From CAZDDA01 sp964568045 (GTDB lineage Bacteria; Bipolaricaulota; Bipolaricaulia; UBA7950; UBA9294): a stretch of 5,635 nucleotides of DNA. The stretch is taken from assembly GCA_964568045.1 (NCBI GenBank), contig CAZMOL010000088.1:1-5635 (forward strand), in the 5' to 3' direction. A program made the translations under genes and the position numbers. The first letter of the stretch is position 1; the number at the start of each line of letters is the position of its first letter. The notes under the pieces are model-generated. The model saw nothing but the letters and a program-made list of their open reading frames with translations. It had not been told where the DNA came from and did no database searches. This document shows positions 1 to 5,539 of this stretch, piece after piece.

Positions 1-294
1 AATCTCGTCATGCCGGTCTACGCGCAGGTGACGATGCGCGCTCGGGCGCTGGAGAACGGGGTGTTCACGATCACCGCCAACCGTATCGGCGTGGAATCCC
101 GCAGCGATGAGACGCTGCGTTTCACCGGGGAAAGCCAGATCGTCTCACCGGCGGGAGAGATCCTTGCCTGCTCACCGGCCGAAGAGGAGGACGTACGGGT
201 GATTGAGGTTGACCCGGCGCAGGCCCGTGATAAGTCCTTGAACGCGGTGAACGACCGGCTTGCCGATCGGCGGCCCGACATGTACGCGTGCTAG
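1..294 (+). CDS. Carbon-nitrogen hydrolase (nitrilase superfamily), C-terminal part only
   Basis: The frame is open from the first base and ends at TAG 292-294, so this is the last 97 residues of a protein that begins outside the window. The Met at position 10 is internal. Visible nitrilase-fold landmarks are the RARALENGVF stretch (residues 13-22), which normally follows the catalytic cysteine region, then TANRIG, the strand pair FTGESQIVSPAGEILA, and a closing ARDK...N..NDRLADRRPDMY tail. The family hydrolyses C-N bonds of amides or nitriles through a Glu-Lys-Cys triad in the cytoplasm. All three catalytic residues lie upstream of the window, so activity and substrate cannot be judged. The next gene follows on the same strand after 68 nt, so the two may share a transcript. 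N-carbamoylputrescine-amidohydrolase-like or omega-amidase-like enzymes are both possible. The superfamily call is firm and the substrate is unknown. Confidence 0.88.
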   Translation, partial: NLVMPVYAQVTMRARALENGVFTITANRIGVESRSDETLRFTGESQIVSPAGEILACSPAEEEDVRVIEVDPAQARDKSLNAVNDRLADRRPDMYAC

Positions 295-347
295 GCCGCT
301 TTGGCCCTCGATCCAGTCCGACACCACCTGGAGTCCATTGTCTAAAG

Positions 348-354
348 AAAGGAG
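348..354 (+). promoter_or_regulatory. Ribosome-binding site fixing the thioesterase start
   Basis: AAAGGAG lies 8 nt before the ATG at 363. It selects that ATG over an in-frame upstream ATG at 288, which overlaps the end of the preceding gene, has no such site, and would add a Pro/Arg-rich leader unlike the family. Confidence 0.8.
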
Positions 355-362
355 AGCGATTG

Positions 363-758
363 ATGATCGAGCCGGGATTGACAAACGAGATGACTTGGCT
401 GATTGATGAAAAACACTTGGCAAGTGCCTTTGGTAGCGGGTTGGTCGACGTGCTGGCCACACCCGTACTCGTAGGATTCTGTGAACAGACCGCGCGCACC
501 GCTGTGGATCCGCTCCTTGCCGAAGGCCAGAGGACCGTTGGGACGTCGATTACGTTGCGGCACACGGCGGCCACCCCACCCGGAATGAAGGTCACCGTAC
601 GGGCAAGGCTCGTCGAAGTCGAGCGACGGCGCCTGCGTTTTGAAATTGAAGCCCGGGATGAGCAGGAGCAGATTGCCGAGGCCCAGCACGAAAGATTCAT
701 CATCGAGACAGAGCGTTTTGAGCGCCGCCTCGCCAAGAAGAGTCGCAAGGTCGCATGA
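363..758 (+). CDS. FlK-like (fluoroacetyl-CoA thioesterase family) hot-dog thioesterase
   Basis: The 131-residue protein has the length and layout of the FlK-type single-domain hot-dog thioesterases, which hydrolyse acyl-CoA esters in the cytoplasm. The diagnostic segment HTAATPPGMKVTV begins at residue 67, and the C-terminal strand carries the family pattern AxHERFII. Candidate catalytic residues are Thr33, Glu41 and His67. Their spacing (8 and 26) equals that of Thr42, Glu50 and His76 in FlK as I recall it, so the active site looks intact. The two lid phenylalanines of FlK (33 and 36) would align with Gly24 and Leu27. A specific fluoroacetate-resistance role is therefore unlikely, and a general short or branched acyl-CoA thioesterase is more plausible. 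It lies 68 nt after the nitrilase-family gene on the same strand, possibly in one operon. The start at 363 is chosen from its AAAGGAG site. Confidence 0.87.
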   Translation: MIEPGLTNEMTWLIDEKHLASAFGSGLVDVLATPVLVGFCEQTARTAVDPLLAEGQRTVGTSITLRHTAATPPGMKVTVRARLVEVERRRLRFEIEARDEQEQIAEAQHERFIIETERFERRLAKKSRKVA

Positions 759-848
759 TCTCGCAATTTCGCACGAAATAGAGCTCATCAAAGTCTCACA
801 ACGTCTTCACAATAAACCCACATCCTCTCATTAGCATTAGTTGGGTGG

Positions 849-870
849 AAAAAGAAGAGGGGACTCTTCT
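849..870 (-). terminator. Intrinsic terminator of the minus-strand operon
   Basis: Read on the minus strand, AGAAGAG (870-864) pairs with CTCTTCT (859-853) around a 4-nt loop. The last stem T and four more Ts (852-849) form a U tract. It lies about 75 nt past the MoaD-like stop, after the 913-938 palindrome, and fits as the true end of the three-gene transcript. The stem is only 7 bp and mixed in composition, so efficiency may be moderate. Confidence 0.65.
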
Positions 871-912
871 CGCTGTACCTCCTTACTGGACAGCCCACTA
901 CACCACCAGCCC

Positions 913-938
913 GGAGAGGCTCCACGTGGAGCCTCTCC
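913..938. terminator. Perfect 26-bp palindrome between convergent genes, probable bidirectional hairpin
   Basis: The sequence is its own exact reverse complement over 26 bp and folds as an 11-bp GC-rich stem with an ACGT loop. It starts 6 nt beyond the MoaD-like stop and lies between convergent genes, the usual place for a shared terminator or an mRNA 3'-end stabiliser. A short CCTTTCT follows on the plus strand. No U tract follows on the minus strand. Each arm is also internally symmetric (GGAG-3 nt-CTCC), so other folds are possible. A protein-binding site with CACGTG core cannot be excluded. Confidence 0.6.
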
Positions 939-944
939 ACCTTT

Positions 945-1226
945 CTACCCCCCTCCGACCGGTGGAAGCAGGGTAAGTCGATCTCCCTGATGCAGAGTCG
1001 TTGCGAATCCCTTCTTGAAGGAGACGTTCTCTCCGTTGATCAGGGCATTGATGTGCCGGTGGATCACACCACTCTCGGTGAATAGACGTTTCTCTAGCTG
1101 TGGAAAGCGACGGACCAGCTCCTCGAGGGCCGATACGGCATCCGCCCCGGTGGGTAACTCCAAGCTCAGCGTCGATGTACCGATTGCGTGCTTGAACGAG
1201 AAGGCAATCTCGAGTGTGATCGTCAT
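945..1226 (-). CDS. MoaD/ThiS-family ubiquitin-like sulfur carrier (MoaD-like)
   Basis: This 93-residue protein has the MoaD pattern. An N-terminal beta strand (residues 2-10) is followed by a helix around 29-40 (SALEELVRRFPQL), the INALINGENV turn (59-68), and the closing strand GDRLTLLPPV followed by Gly-Gly-Gly at the exact C terminus. In this family the terminal diglycine is adenylated by a MoeB/ThiF-type enzyme and converted to a thiocarboxylate. MoaD then donates sulfur to molybdopterin within MPT synthase. PPV before the glycines favours MoaD over ThiS. Its ATG overlaps the stop of the amidohydrolase gene by ATGA (1226-1223), and no clear Shine-Dalgarno precedes it, so translation is probably coupled. 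It is the last gene of the operon, with hairpins at 913-938 and 849-870 downstream. No MoaE or MoeB gene is present here, so a tungsten-cofactor, thiamine or protein-modifier role remains possible. Confidence 0.88.
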   Translation of the reverse strand: MTITLEIAFSFKHAIGTSTLSLELPTGADAVSALEELVRRFPQLEKRLFTESGVIHRHINALINGENVSFKKGFATTLHQGDRLTLLPPVGGG

Positions 1227-2584
1227 CGTTTGTCGATTAGTCGACGCGATATCGCGTTGTGACGGGCAATGAGTTCGTAGAGTGACTCGTCGACCAGTCG
1301 ACCCTCGCGCACCACGAACTCGCCGTTCACCATGGCGAGATCCACGTGTTGCGCTGCACAGTGGACGATCGCTGCCAGCGGGTCGGCCTGTGCGCCGGCA
1401 AACTCAATTGCGGATAGATCAAACGCAATCAGGTCGGCGGCCTTTCCGACCTCAATTGAACCGATCTCATTGTGGCGACCGAGCACCTGCGCTCCGCCCA
1501 TCGTCGCCAAATACAGCGCTTCTCGCGCCGACAGGGACTTGGCGCCGTAGCGAACGCGCTGCAACAGCATCGCCTGGCGCACCTCGCGGATCATGTTCGA
1601 CGTATCGTTGCTCGCCGAGCCGTCGACCGCCAGGCTGACCTTCACCCCGGTCTTCATCAGCTCAGCGACCGGCGCAATCCCCGAGCCGAGCGTCATGTTC
1701 GAGCTCGGACAGTGGGACATGCCGACCCCCGCGGCGGATAGCTTTTCGATGTCCGCCGGACTCAGGTGAACGAGGTGGGCAAACCAGACGTCCTCTCGCA
1801 GCCAGCCGAGCTGTTCCACGTAGTCGACCGGTCGGGCGCCGTAGGTCTGCAGACAGAACTGCTCCTCGTCCGCCGTCTCGGCAAGGTGGGTGTGCAGCAG
1901 CACCTGGTACTCGTCGGCGAGCTGCACGGATTCCTTCATCAGCGTGGGGGTCACCGAGAAGGGTGAACAAGGAGCAACGGCAACCCGAAGCATGGATAGG
2001 GGCTCTCGATCGTGATAGCGTTCGATCACCCGCTGGCAGTCGGTGAGGATCTCATCTTCCGTCTGGACCACGCTATCCGGGGGCAGGCCGCCGTCCTTTT
2101 TCGACAGAGACATTGACCCACGACAGGGATGAAAACGAGACCCGGCGCTCCTTGCCCCCTCTACTTCGGCGTCGAACAGATCGCTTTGGCCCTTGGGAAA
2201 TAGGTAGAAGTGGTCGGAGGTGGTCGTTGCTCCGGACAGGAGGAGCTCGCAGCAGCCGATTGCCGCGCTTGTGCGTACCGCCTCTGCGTCGATTCCCCTC
2301 CACCGCTCGTACAGGAAGACGAGCCACTCGAACAGCTCGCGATCGGCTGCTCCCGGTACGTTGCGAAACAGCGTCTGATACAGATGATGGTGGGTGTTGA
2401 CGAAGCCGGGAAGAAGGGCCTTACCCACCCCGTCGATGACCTCGTCGGCCGCGATGTCTGTTGGGTCGTCACCGACCGCCGCGATGCGGTTTCCCTCCAC
2501 AAGAACGTACCCGCCGCGGATCTCACGCCGGTCTTGGTCCATTGTGGCTACCACGTCAAACCCTCTAAACAGTCTTCTGTTCAT
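1223..2584 (-). CDS. Amidohydrolase, 8-oxoguanine deaminase-like (AtzB/TrzN/SsnA relatives)
   Basis: The 453-residue protein is a full-length amidohydrolase-superfamily deaminase: a small beta-sandwich at both ends and a TIM barrel between. Expected metal ligands are His65 and His67 (NTHHHLYQ), His233 (LLHTHLAET) and Asp321 (AVDGSASND). Glu236 is the likely proton shuttle, and His270 (WFAHLVHL) lies on barrel strand 6. The segments RGSMSL..KDGGLPPDSVVQ (155-174), APCSPFSVTP (204-213), HCPSSNM (291-297) and LQRVRYGA (341-348) closely resemble the characterised 8-oxoguanine deaminase of Pseudomonas as I remember it. That enzyme converts 8-oxoguanine to urate and ammonia in the cytoplasm. Related members act on s-triazines, guanine or other N-heterocycles, so the substrate is likely but not proven. 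Its ATG overlaps the M42 peptidase stop by ATGA and its own stop overlaps the MoaD-like start in the same way. No separate ribosome-binding site is visible. Confidence 0.9.
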   Translation of the reverse strand: MNRRLFRGFDVVATMDQDRREIRGGYVLVEGNRIAAVGDDPTDIAADEVIDGVGKALLPGFVNTHHHLYQTLFRNVPGAADRELFEWLVFLYERWRGIDAEAVRTSAAIGCCELLLSGATTTSDHFYLFPKGQSDLFDAEVEGARSAGSRFHPCRGSMSLSKKDGGLPPDSVVQTEDEILTDCQRVIERYHDREPLSMLRVAVAPCSPFSVTPTLMKESVQLADEYQVLLHTHLAETADEEQFCLQTYGARPVDYVEQLGWLREDVWFAHLVHLSPADIEKLSAAGVGMSHCPSSNMTLGSGIAPVAELMKTGVKVSLAVDGSASNDTSNMIREVRQAMLLQRVRYGAKSLSAREALYLATMGGAQVLGRHNEIGSIEVGKAADLIAFDLSAIEFAGAQADPLAAIVHCAAQHVDLAMVNGEFVVREGRLVDESLYELIARHNAISRRLIDKR

Positions 2585-3612
2585 AACGCCAGGTCGATCT
2601 GATCGGCTGTCTCAAGGAAAGCGGCGAGGAGGCTAATCGTGGCTTCGAGATCGTCGCAGTGGGCCATCTCCACCACCGAATGCAGGTAGCGGGTCGGAAG
2701 GGATAGGGTGACTACTGCCGCGCCCTCGTGGGCCAACTGCAGCGCCCCGGCGTCGGTTCCGCCTCGTGGAAGGATCTCCATTTGGTAGGTGATTTTTCTG
2801 TCTTCGGCCAGCCGGCGCATTGCCCGAACGAGGCGGGGATGGGAGATGGAGGCCGAATCGTTCAGTTTGATGCCGACACCGCCACCCAATCGTGTCACCT
2901 GCTGTGCATCGGGGACACCGGGCATGTCGGCGGCAACTGTTACATCGAGGGCGATTCCGATCTCCGGTTTGACGGCGAACCCTGCGACGCGTGCGCCGCG
3001 GAGTCCGACCTCTTCCTGTGTCGTCCCGACAAAATACAGGTCACAGGCGATCGTCTTGGCGCGTTTGATCGCCTCGATGCCGATGTACACGCCGACCCGA
3101 TCGTCGAGCGCTTTGCCCGATACGACATTGCCGTAGGCGAGGAACTCTTGTTTCAGCGTCACCATATCCCCAATCGTCACCAGCTTTCGCACCTGCTGCT
3201 CGGGAAGGCCGAGGTCGATGAACAGATCTTTCAGATCGAGCGGCTTCTTGCGCTCCTCTTCGGTGAGGATATGCACCGGCTTGCTTCCGATACAGCCGAT
3301 CAGATTTTCGCTTTCGGTATGAACGACCACCCGCTGGGAGATGAGGGTCCGTGCGTCGAAGCCACCGCGGGGCTGAAATCGCAGGAATCCCGTGTCTTTC
3401 TCAATGAAACTGACGATGAACCCGATCTCATCCATGTGGGCGGCGACCACCACCACCGGCGTCTCACCTTTCCGATGAGCGATGATATTGCCCAAGTGAT
3501 CCGTTTGGAAGGTGTCCACGTGATCGGTCAACGCCTCAGTGATGATGGACCGAATCTCCTTTTCCTGTCCGGGTATCCCCGAGGCCTCGCTCAGTCGCTT
3601 CAGAAGATCCAT
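2581..3612 (-). CDS. M42 family metallopeptidase (TET-type aminopeptidase)
   Basis: The 343-residue protein is a complete M42 peptidase, a cytoplasmic co-catalytic dinuclear metalloenzyme that usually forms dodecameric tetrahedral (TET) particles and trims N-terminal residues from peptides. Metal and catalytic residues are all present: His59 in AAHMDEIGF, bridging Asp170 in GKALDDRVG, catalytic Glu200 and metal-binding Glu201 in TTQEEVGLRGA, Asp223 in ALDVT, and His311 in PTRYLHSVVEM. The spacing from Asp170 onward matches that I recall for Pyrococcus TET peptidase. The RGGTDAGA loop (283-290) is also typical. Older annotations call such proteins endoglucanase or cellulase M, which is misleading. 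Residue preference (Glu/Asp, Leu or Lys) cannot be read from the sequence. It is the first gene of the minus-strand operon, with its own promoter and a strong AGGAGG site. Its stop overlaps the next start by ATGA. Confidence 0.93.
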   Translation of the reverse strand: MDLLKRLSEASGIPGQEKEIRSIITEALTDHVDTFQTDHLGNIIAHRKGETPVVVVAAHMDEIGFIVSFIEKDTGFLRFQPRGGFDARTLISQRVVVHTESENLIGCIGSKPVHILTEEERKKPLDLKDLFIDLGLPEQQVRKLVTIGDMVTLKQEFLAYGNVVSGKALDDRVGVYIGIEAIKRAKTIACDLYFVGTTQEEVGLRGARVAGFAVKPEIGIALDVTVAADMPGVPDAQQVTRLGGGVGIKLNDSASISHPRLVRAMRRLAEDRKITYQMEILPRGGTDAGALQLAHEGAAVVTLSLPTRYLHSVVEMAHCDDLEATISLLAAFLETADQIDLAL

Positions 3613-3615
3613 ACA

Positions 3616-3623
3616 TCCTCCTT
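3616..3623 (-). promoter_or_regulatory. Strong ribosome-binding site of the M42 peptidase gene
   Basis: On the minus strand AAGGAGGA precedes the ATG at 3612, with 4 nt between AGGAGG and the start. It is the only strong Shine-Dalgarno in the operon. The two downstream genes start inside ATGA overlaps, so ribosome loading probably occurs mainly here. Confidence 0.85.
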
Positions 3624-3639
3624 GTGCTTTAGTGCCTGC

Positions 3640-3667
3640 ATTGTACGGATAACGTACATAGGATCAA
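3640..3667 (-). promoter_or_regulatory. Sigma70-type promoter of the minus-strand operon
   Basis: On the minus strand, a -35 TTGATC (3667-3662) and -10 TACAAT (3645-3640) are separated by 16 bp. The -10 matches TATAAT at 5 of 6 positions and the -35 matches TTGACA at 4 of 6. A start about 7 nt downstream would leave a 5' leader of roughly 20 nt carrying the AGGAGG site. The inverted repeat at 3642-3658 overlaps the -10 and spacer. Confidence 0.6.
3642..3658. promoter_or_regulatory. Inverted repeat overlapping the promoter, possible operator
   Basis: TGTACG (3642-3647) and CGTACA (3653-3658) form perfect 6-bp inverted arms around GATAA, a 17-bp dyad of the size bound by dimeric helix-turn-helix repressors. 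It covers most of the -10 hexamer and adjoining spacer of the minus-strand promoter, where a bound protein would block RNA polymerase. No regulator gene is in the window, and a 6-bp dyad can occur by chance. Confidence 0.4.
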
Positions 3668-3699
3668 TCGTTTGCGATGCCATTAACCCCCGGAGTAAG

Positions 3700-3711
3700 A
3701 TGATGCCATGA
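3700..3711 (+). other. Possible three-codon upstream ORF overlapping the rhomboid start
   Basis: ATG ATG CCA TGA lies 4 nt after GGAG (3692-3695), and its stop overlaps the rhomboid ATG at 3708 as ATGA. The GGAG lies 12 nt from the rhomboid ATG itself, which is long for direct initiation. Ribosomes could therefore load on the mini-ORF and restart. This is a sequence observation only, and a loosely spaced single start is an equally simple reading. Confidence 0.25.
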
Positions 3712-4541
3712 TACCGCTCCGTGCTTATCGGCCGAGTCGAACGGTTCCTGTGGTCACCGTTGCCCTGATTATCCTGAATCTGCTTGTCTTTCTCTATCAG
3801 GGGTACCTGAGGACGCAAGGGACTGTTCTAAACGACGGAATCGCCTGGCAGGACCGCGGGTTGGCACCGCCTGCGTTTGATCCGCGGAGCTATCAGACCC
3901 ACCTGCTCGCAGGGGGGATATCGCGTCTCTATCCGCTTTCTCGTGACGACTACTTCGTCGTGCAGTACGCGCTTGTCCCCGCTGAGTTTCTCAAGGGTGT
4001 TGACCTGCCGCCGACAATTCCCATTCCGATCTGGTTTACCCTCATCACATCAATGTTCCTCCACGGCGGCCTGGTCCACCTGTTGGGGAACATGCTCTAT
4101 CTGTGGATCTTTGGAGACAACGTCGAGGACGCAATGGGGCACACCAGGTTCCTAGGGTTCTACCTTGTGTGCGGGGTGGCCGCATCGTTTGCACAAATCG
4201 CGATCAGTCCCGATAGCGGGATTCCCCAGATCGGCGCCTCGGGGGCGATCGCCGGAGTCCTTGCCGCCTACTTCATGCTCTTTCCGCAATCGCGTGTGCT
4301 TACTCTCATTCCCATTTTCTTCTTCATTCGTCTTGCCGCCGTGCCAGCGGTATTCCTGCTCGGGTTCTGGTTCATTCTCCAGGTGCTGAGCGGTGCCGGC
4401 TCGTTCGGCACTGCCGGAGGGGTTGCATGGTTTGCCCACATCGGTGGTTTCCTCGCTGGTGGGCTTCTTGTCTTTTTGTTCAAACGGCGTGGCGTTCCAG
4501 TTGTCCTGTGGCAGATGCTGCGGAGGGGTCGCTGGTACTGA
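3708..4541 (+). CDS. Rhomboid family intramembrane serine protease
   Basis: The 277-residue membrane protein has the rhomboid catalytic core. The nucleophile is Ser178 in IGASGAIAG at the start of TM4, and the partner is His244 in WFAHIGGFLAGG in TM6. His124 and Asn128 in the HGGLVHLLGNMLYLW stretch match the GlpG oxyanion residues His150 and Asn154. Approximate membrane segments are 12-30, 108-136, 146-166, 178-194, 197-226 and 236-258, giving the basic six-helix form. Between TM1 and TM2 is a long loop of about 75 residues (33-107), the region that forms the L1 structure in known rhomboids. The positive start (RAYRPSR) and the Arg/Lys-rich tail indicate a cytoplasmic N terminus and C terminus. 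The enzyme cleaves membrane-protein substrates within the bilayer; its target is unknown. The gene is divergent from the M42 operon across 95 nt. The start at 3708 is the first ATG in this frame and has only a distant GGAG. Confidence 0.93.
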   Translation: MIPLRAYRPSRTVPVVTVALIILNLLVFLYQGYLRTQGTVLNDGIAWQDRGLAPPAFDPRSYQTHLLAGGISRLYPLSRDDYFVVQYALVPAEFLKGVDLPPTIPIPIWFTLITSMFLHGGLVHLLGNMLYLWIFGDNVEDAMGHTRFLGFYLVCGVAASFAQIAISPDSGIPQIGASGAIAGVLAAYFMLFPQSRVLTLIPIFFFIRLAAVPAVFLLGFWFILQVLSGAGSFGTAGGVAWFAHIGGFLAGGLLVFLFKRRGVPVVLWQMLRRGRWY

Positions 4542-4553
4542 CTCGTTGTCAGT
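4537..4553 (+). terminator. Weak hairpin at the rhomboid stop codon
   Basis: ACTGAC (4537-4542) and GTCAGT (4548-4553) form a 6-bp stem with a 5-nt loop, spanning the TGA stop at 4539-4541 and followed by GTTCTCG. There is no proper U tract and the stem overlaps the coding end, so it is a doubtful terminator. No better candidate separates the rhomboid gene from the next promoter. Confidence 0.25.
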
Positions 4554-4581
4554 GTTCTCGATTCACTCTGGCCTCAAGCCC

Positions 4582-4610
4582 TTCACATCGGCGAGGGAAA
4601 CTGGTATGAT
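4582..4610 (+). promoter_or_regulatory. Sigma70-type promoter of the beta-helix gene
   Basis: A -35 TTCACA (4582-4587, 5 of 6 matches) and -10 TATGAT (4605-4610, 5 of 6) are separated by an ideal 17 bp. TGG directly before the -10 also fits the extended -10 TGn element. Transcription would start near 4617, leaving a leader of about 40 nt before the start codon. It shows the beta-helix gene need not depend on rhomboid transcription. Confidence 0.75.
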
Positions 4611-4656
4611 AGGTTGTGGAATAGAAGATCTATAGCTAACCGTGGGGTGATACGTG

Positions 4657-5451
4657 ATGAACATAGGTAGAGTGGCGAGCTGGACAATCGTCTTGACTAT
4701 CTTGGTTGGAATTGTAGCTGCCGCTTCCTGCAAAGACGCCTGCGATCGAGGACCCATTAAGATTACAAGTGACTACGAATTCACAGCGGAAAACGGGGTG
4801 GTGGGTGGATCAGGAACGGTTGACGATCCTTACGTAATCGAGGACTGGAAGATAGACGCTGGCTATTACGATTATGGAATTCGTATTCATGGAACTTCGC
4901 GTGCCTTCGTCATTCGCGACGTTAAGATCAGCGGAGCGGCCAAAGCGGGCATATTCTTGAGCTACGTTCAGCGCGGGCTCATTCAAGACTGTGAGCTGGT
5001 CGGAAACTGGGTCGGCATCACCCTCAACTTTGCCTCATTCAATCGGATCACTGGTTGCGTTCTCGCTAGCAACACAGAAGGTATTCATCTGCGGTTCTCA
5101 AGCGACAACCAGATTCTCTCTAGCACAATCGACGGGAATGACTATGCCTCAATCTGGCTTTTTGCCTCCAACACCAACGAGATGATCGGAAACGTGCTAA
5201 CGGGAAGCCACATGGGGGTCTATCTTGATCTTGGTTCGGAGGGGAACCTACTCTACGACAACAGCTTCCTCGACAATATTCACAACGCTCACAGTGACAC
5301 GCCGAACCAGTGGGACTGCAAACAGGTTGGCAACTACTGGTTTGACTACAACGGAATAGATGCCGATGGAGATGGCATTGGAGACTCTCCTTATGTCATC
5401 AACAGTGATGGTGACCAGGACAATTACCCGCTTCTTGTGGCTCCGCTCTAA
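4657..5451 (+). CDS. Secreted NosD-like right-handed parallel beta-helix protein, probable lipoprotein
   Basis: The 264-residue protein begins with a signal sequence (hydrophobic residues 9-24) ending AAAS-Cys25, a loose lipobox, so export and probably lipid anchoring are expected. Next comes the NosD-family entry motif GGSGTVDDPYVIEDW (50-64). Six beta-helix rungs of about 22-24 residues follow, starting near 74, 98, 120, 142, 165 and 187, each opening with a G-I-x-L-like strand and containing Asn-rich turns. The C-terminal cap has GNYWFDY and DADGDGIGDSPY (235-246), whose spaced Asp residues suggest calcium binding. The fold often binds or cleaves carbohydrate, but no catalytic residues can be assigned. 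True nitrous-oxide NosD function is unlikely because no nos genes are adjacent. GTG at 4654 is an alternative start; ATG 4657 is preferred because GGGGTGA ends 6 nt upstream. Sampled GC (28/60 at 4861-4920) is lower than in the deaminase gene (36/60 at 1381-1440). Confidence 0.85.
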   Translation: MNIGRVASWTIVLTILVGIVAAASCKDACDRGPIKITSDYEFTAENGVVGGSGTVDDPYVIEDWKIDAGYYDYGIRIHGTSRAFVIRDVKISGAAKAGIFLSYVQRGLIQDCELVGNWVGITLNFASFNRITGCVLASNTEGIHLRFSSDNQILSSTIDGNDYASIWLFASNTNEMIGNVLTGSHMGVYLDLGSEGNLLYDNSFLDNIHNAHSDTPNQWDCKQVGNYWFDYNGIDADGDGIGDSPYVINSDGDQDNYPLLVAPL

Positions 5452-5483
5452 GAAACCAGGGAGATTTCCTAGAGAATAGGCCA

Positions 5484-5517
5484 GCGGCCCGTGGCACCAC
5501 TCGAACGGGCCGTTTTT
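5484..5517 (+). terminator. Intrinsic terminator of the beta-helix gene
   Basis: CGGCCCGT (5485-5492) pairs with ACGGGCCG (5505-5512), and a G-U pair can extend the base. The loop is 12 nt and TTTTT (5513-5517) follows at once. It lies 32 nt past the TAA stop at 5449-5451. The stem is GC-rich and perfect, making this the clearest terminator in the window. With the promoter at 4582 it closes a single-gene transcription unit. Confidence 0.87.
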
Positions 5518-5539
5518 GGCGCCGCGGCTGATCTCTCCG

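Noticed and set aside
288..362. N-terminal extension of the thioesterase from the ATG at 288
   Set aside because: It overlaps the preceding stop, has no good ribosome-binding site and adds a leader unlike the family; AAAGGAG before 363 marks the start.
766..779. ATTTCG-CA-CGAAAT inverted repeat just after the thioesterase stop
   Set aside because: It is AT-rich, with at most 5 stem pairs once a loop is allowed, and has no U tract, so it is unlikely to terminate transcription.
122..791. Minus-strand open frames opposite the nitrilase and thioesterase genes (up to 214 codons)
   Set aside because: The translations are Arg/Ser-rich with no family pattern, and the plus-strand proteins match known families over their full length.
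2152..2200. Possible frameshift in the deaminase where the alignment to known enzymes looks loose (residues 131-150)
   Set aside because: The frame continues without break into RGSMSL and KDGGLPP, and this loop varies within the family.
1282..2602. Several plus-strand open frames inside the amidohydrolase region
   Set aside because: They are short, compositionally skewed and opposite a continuous, motif-complete amidohydrolase; none has a convincing ribosome-binding site with conserved content.
2728..3711. 327-codon open frame on the plus strand, antisense to the M42 peptidase gene
   Set aside because: It lies almost wholly opposite a gene with every M42 catalytic residue intact, its translation shows no recognisable domain, and long antisense frames are common in GC-rich genes with codon bias.
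4657..5451. NosD of the nitrous oxide reductase system
   Set aside because: Only the beta-helix fold and cap are shared; no nosZ, nosF, nosY or nosL lies nearby and the gene has its own promoter and terminator.
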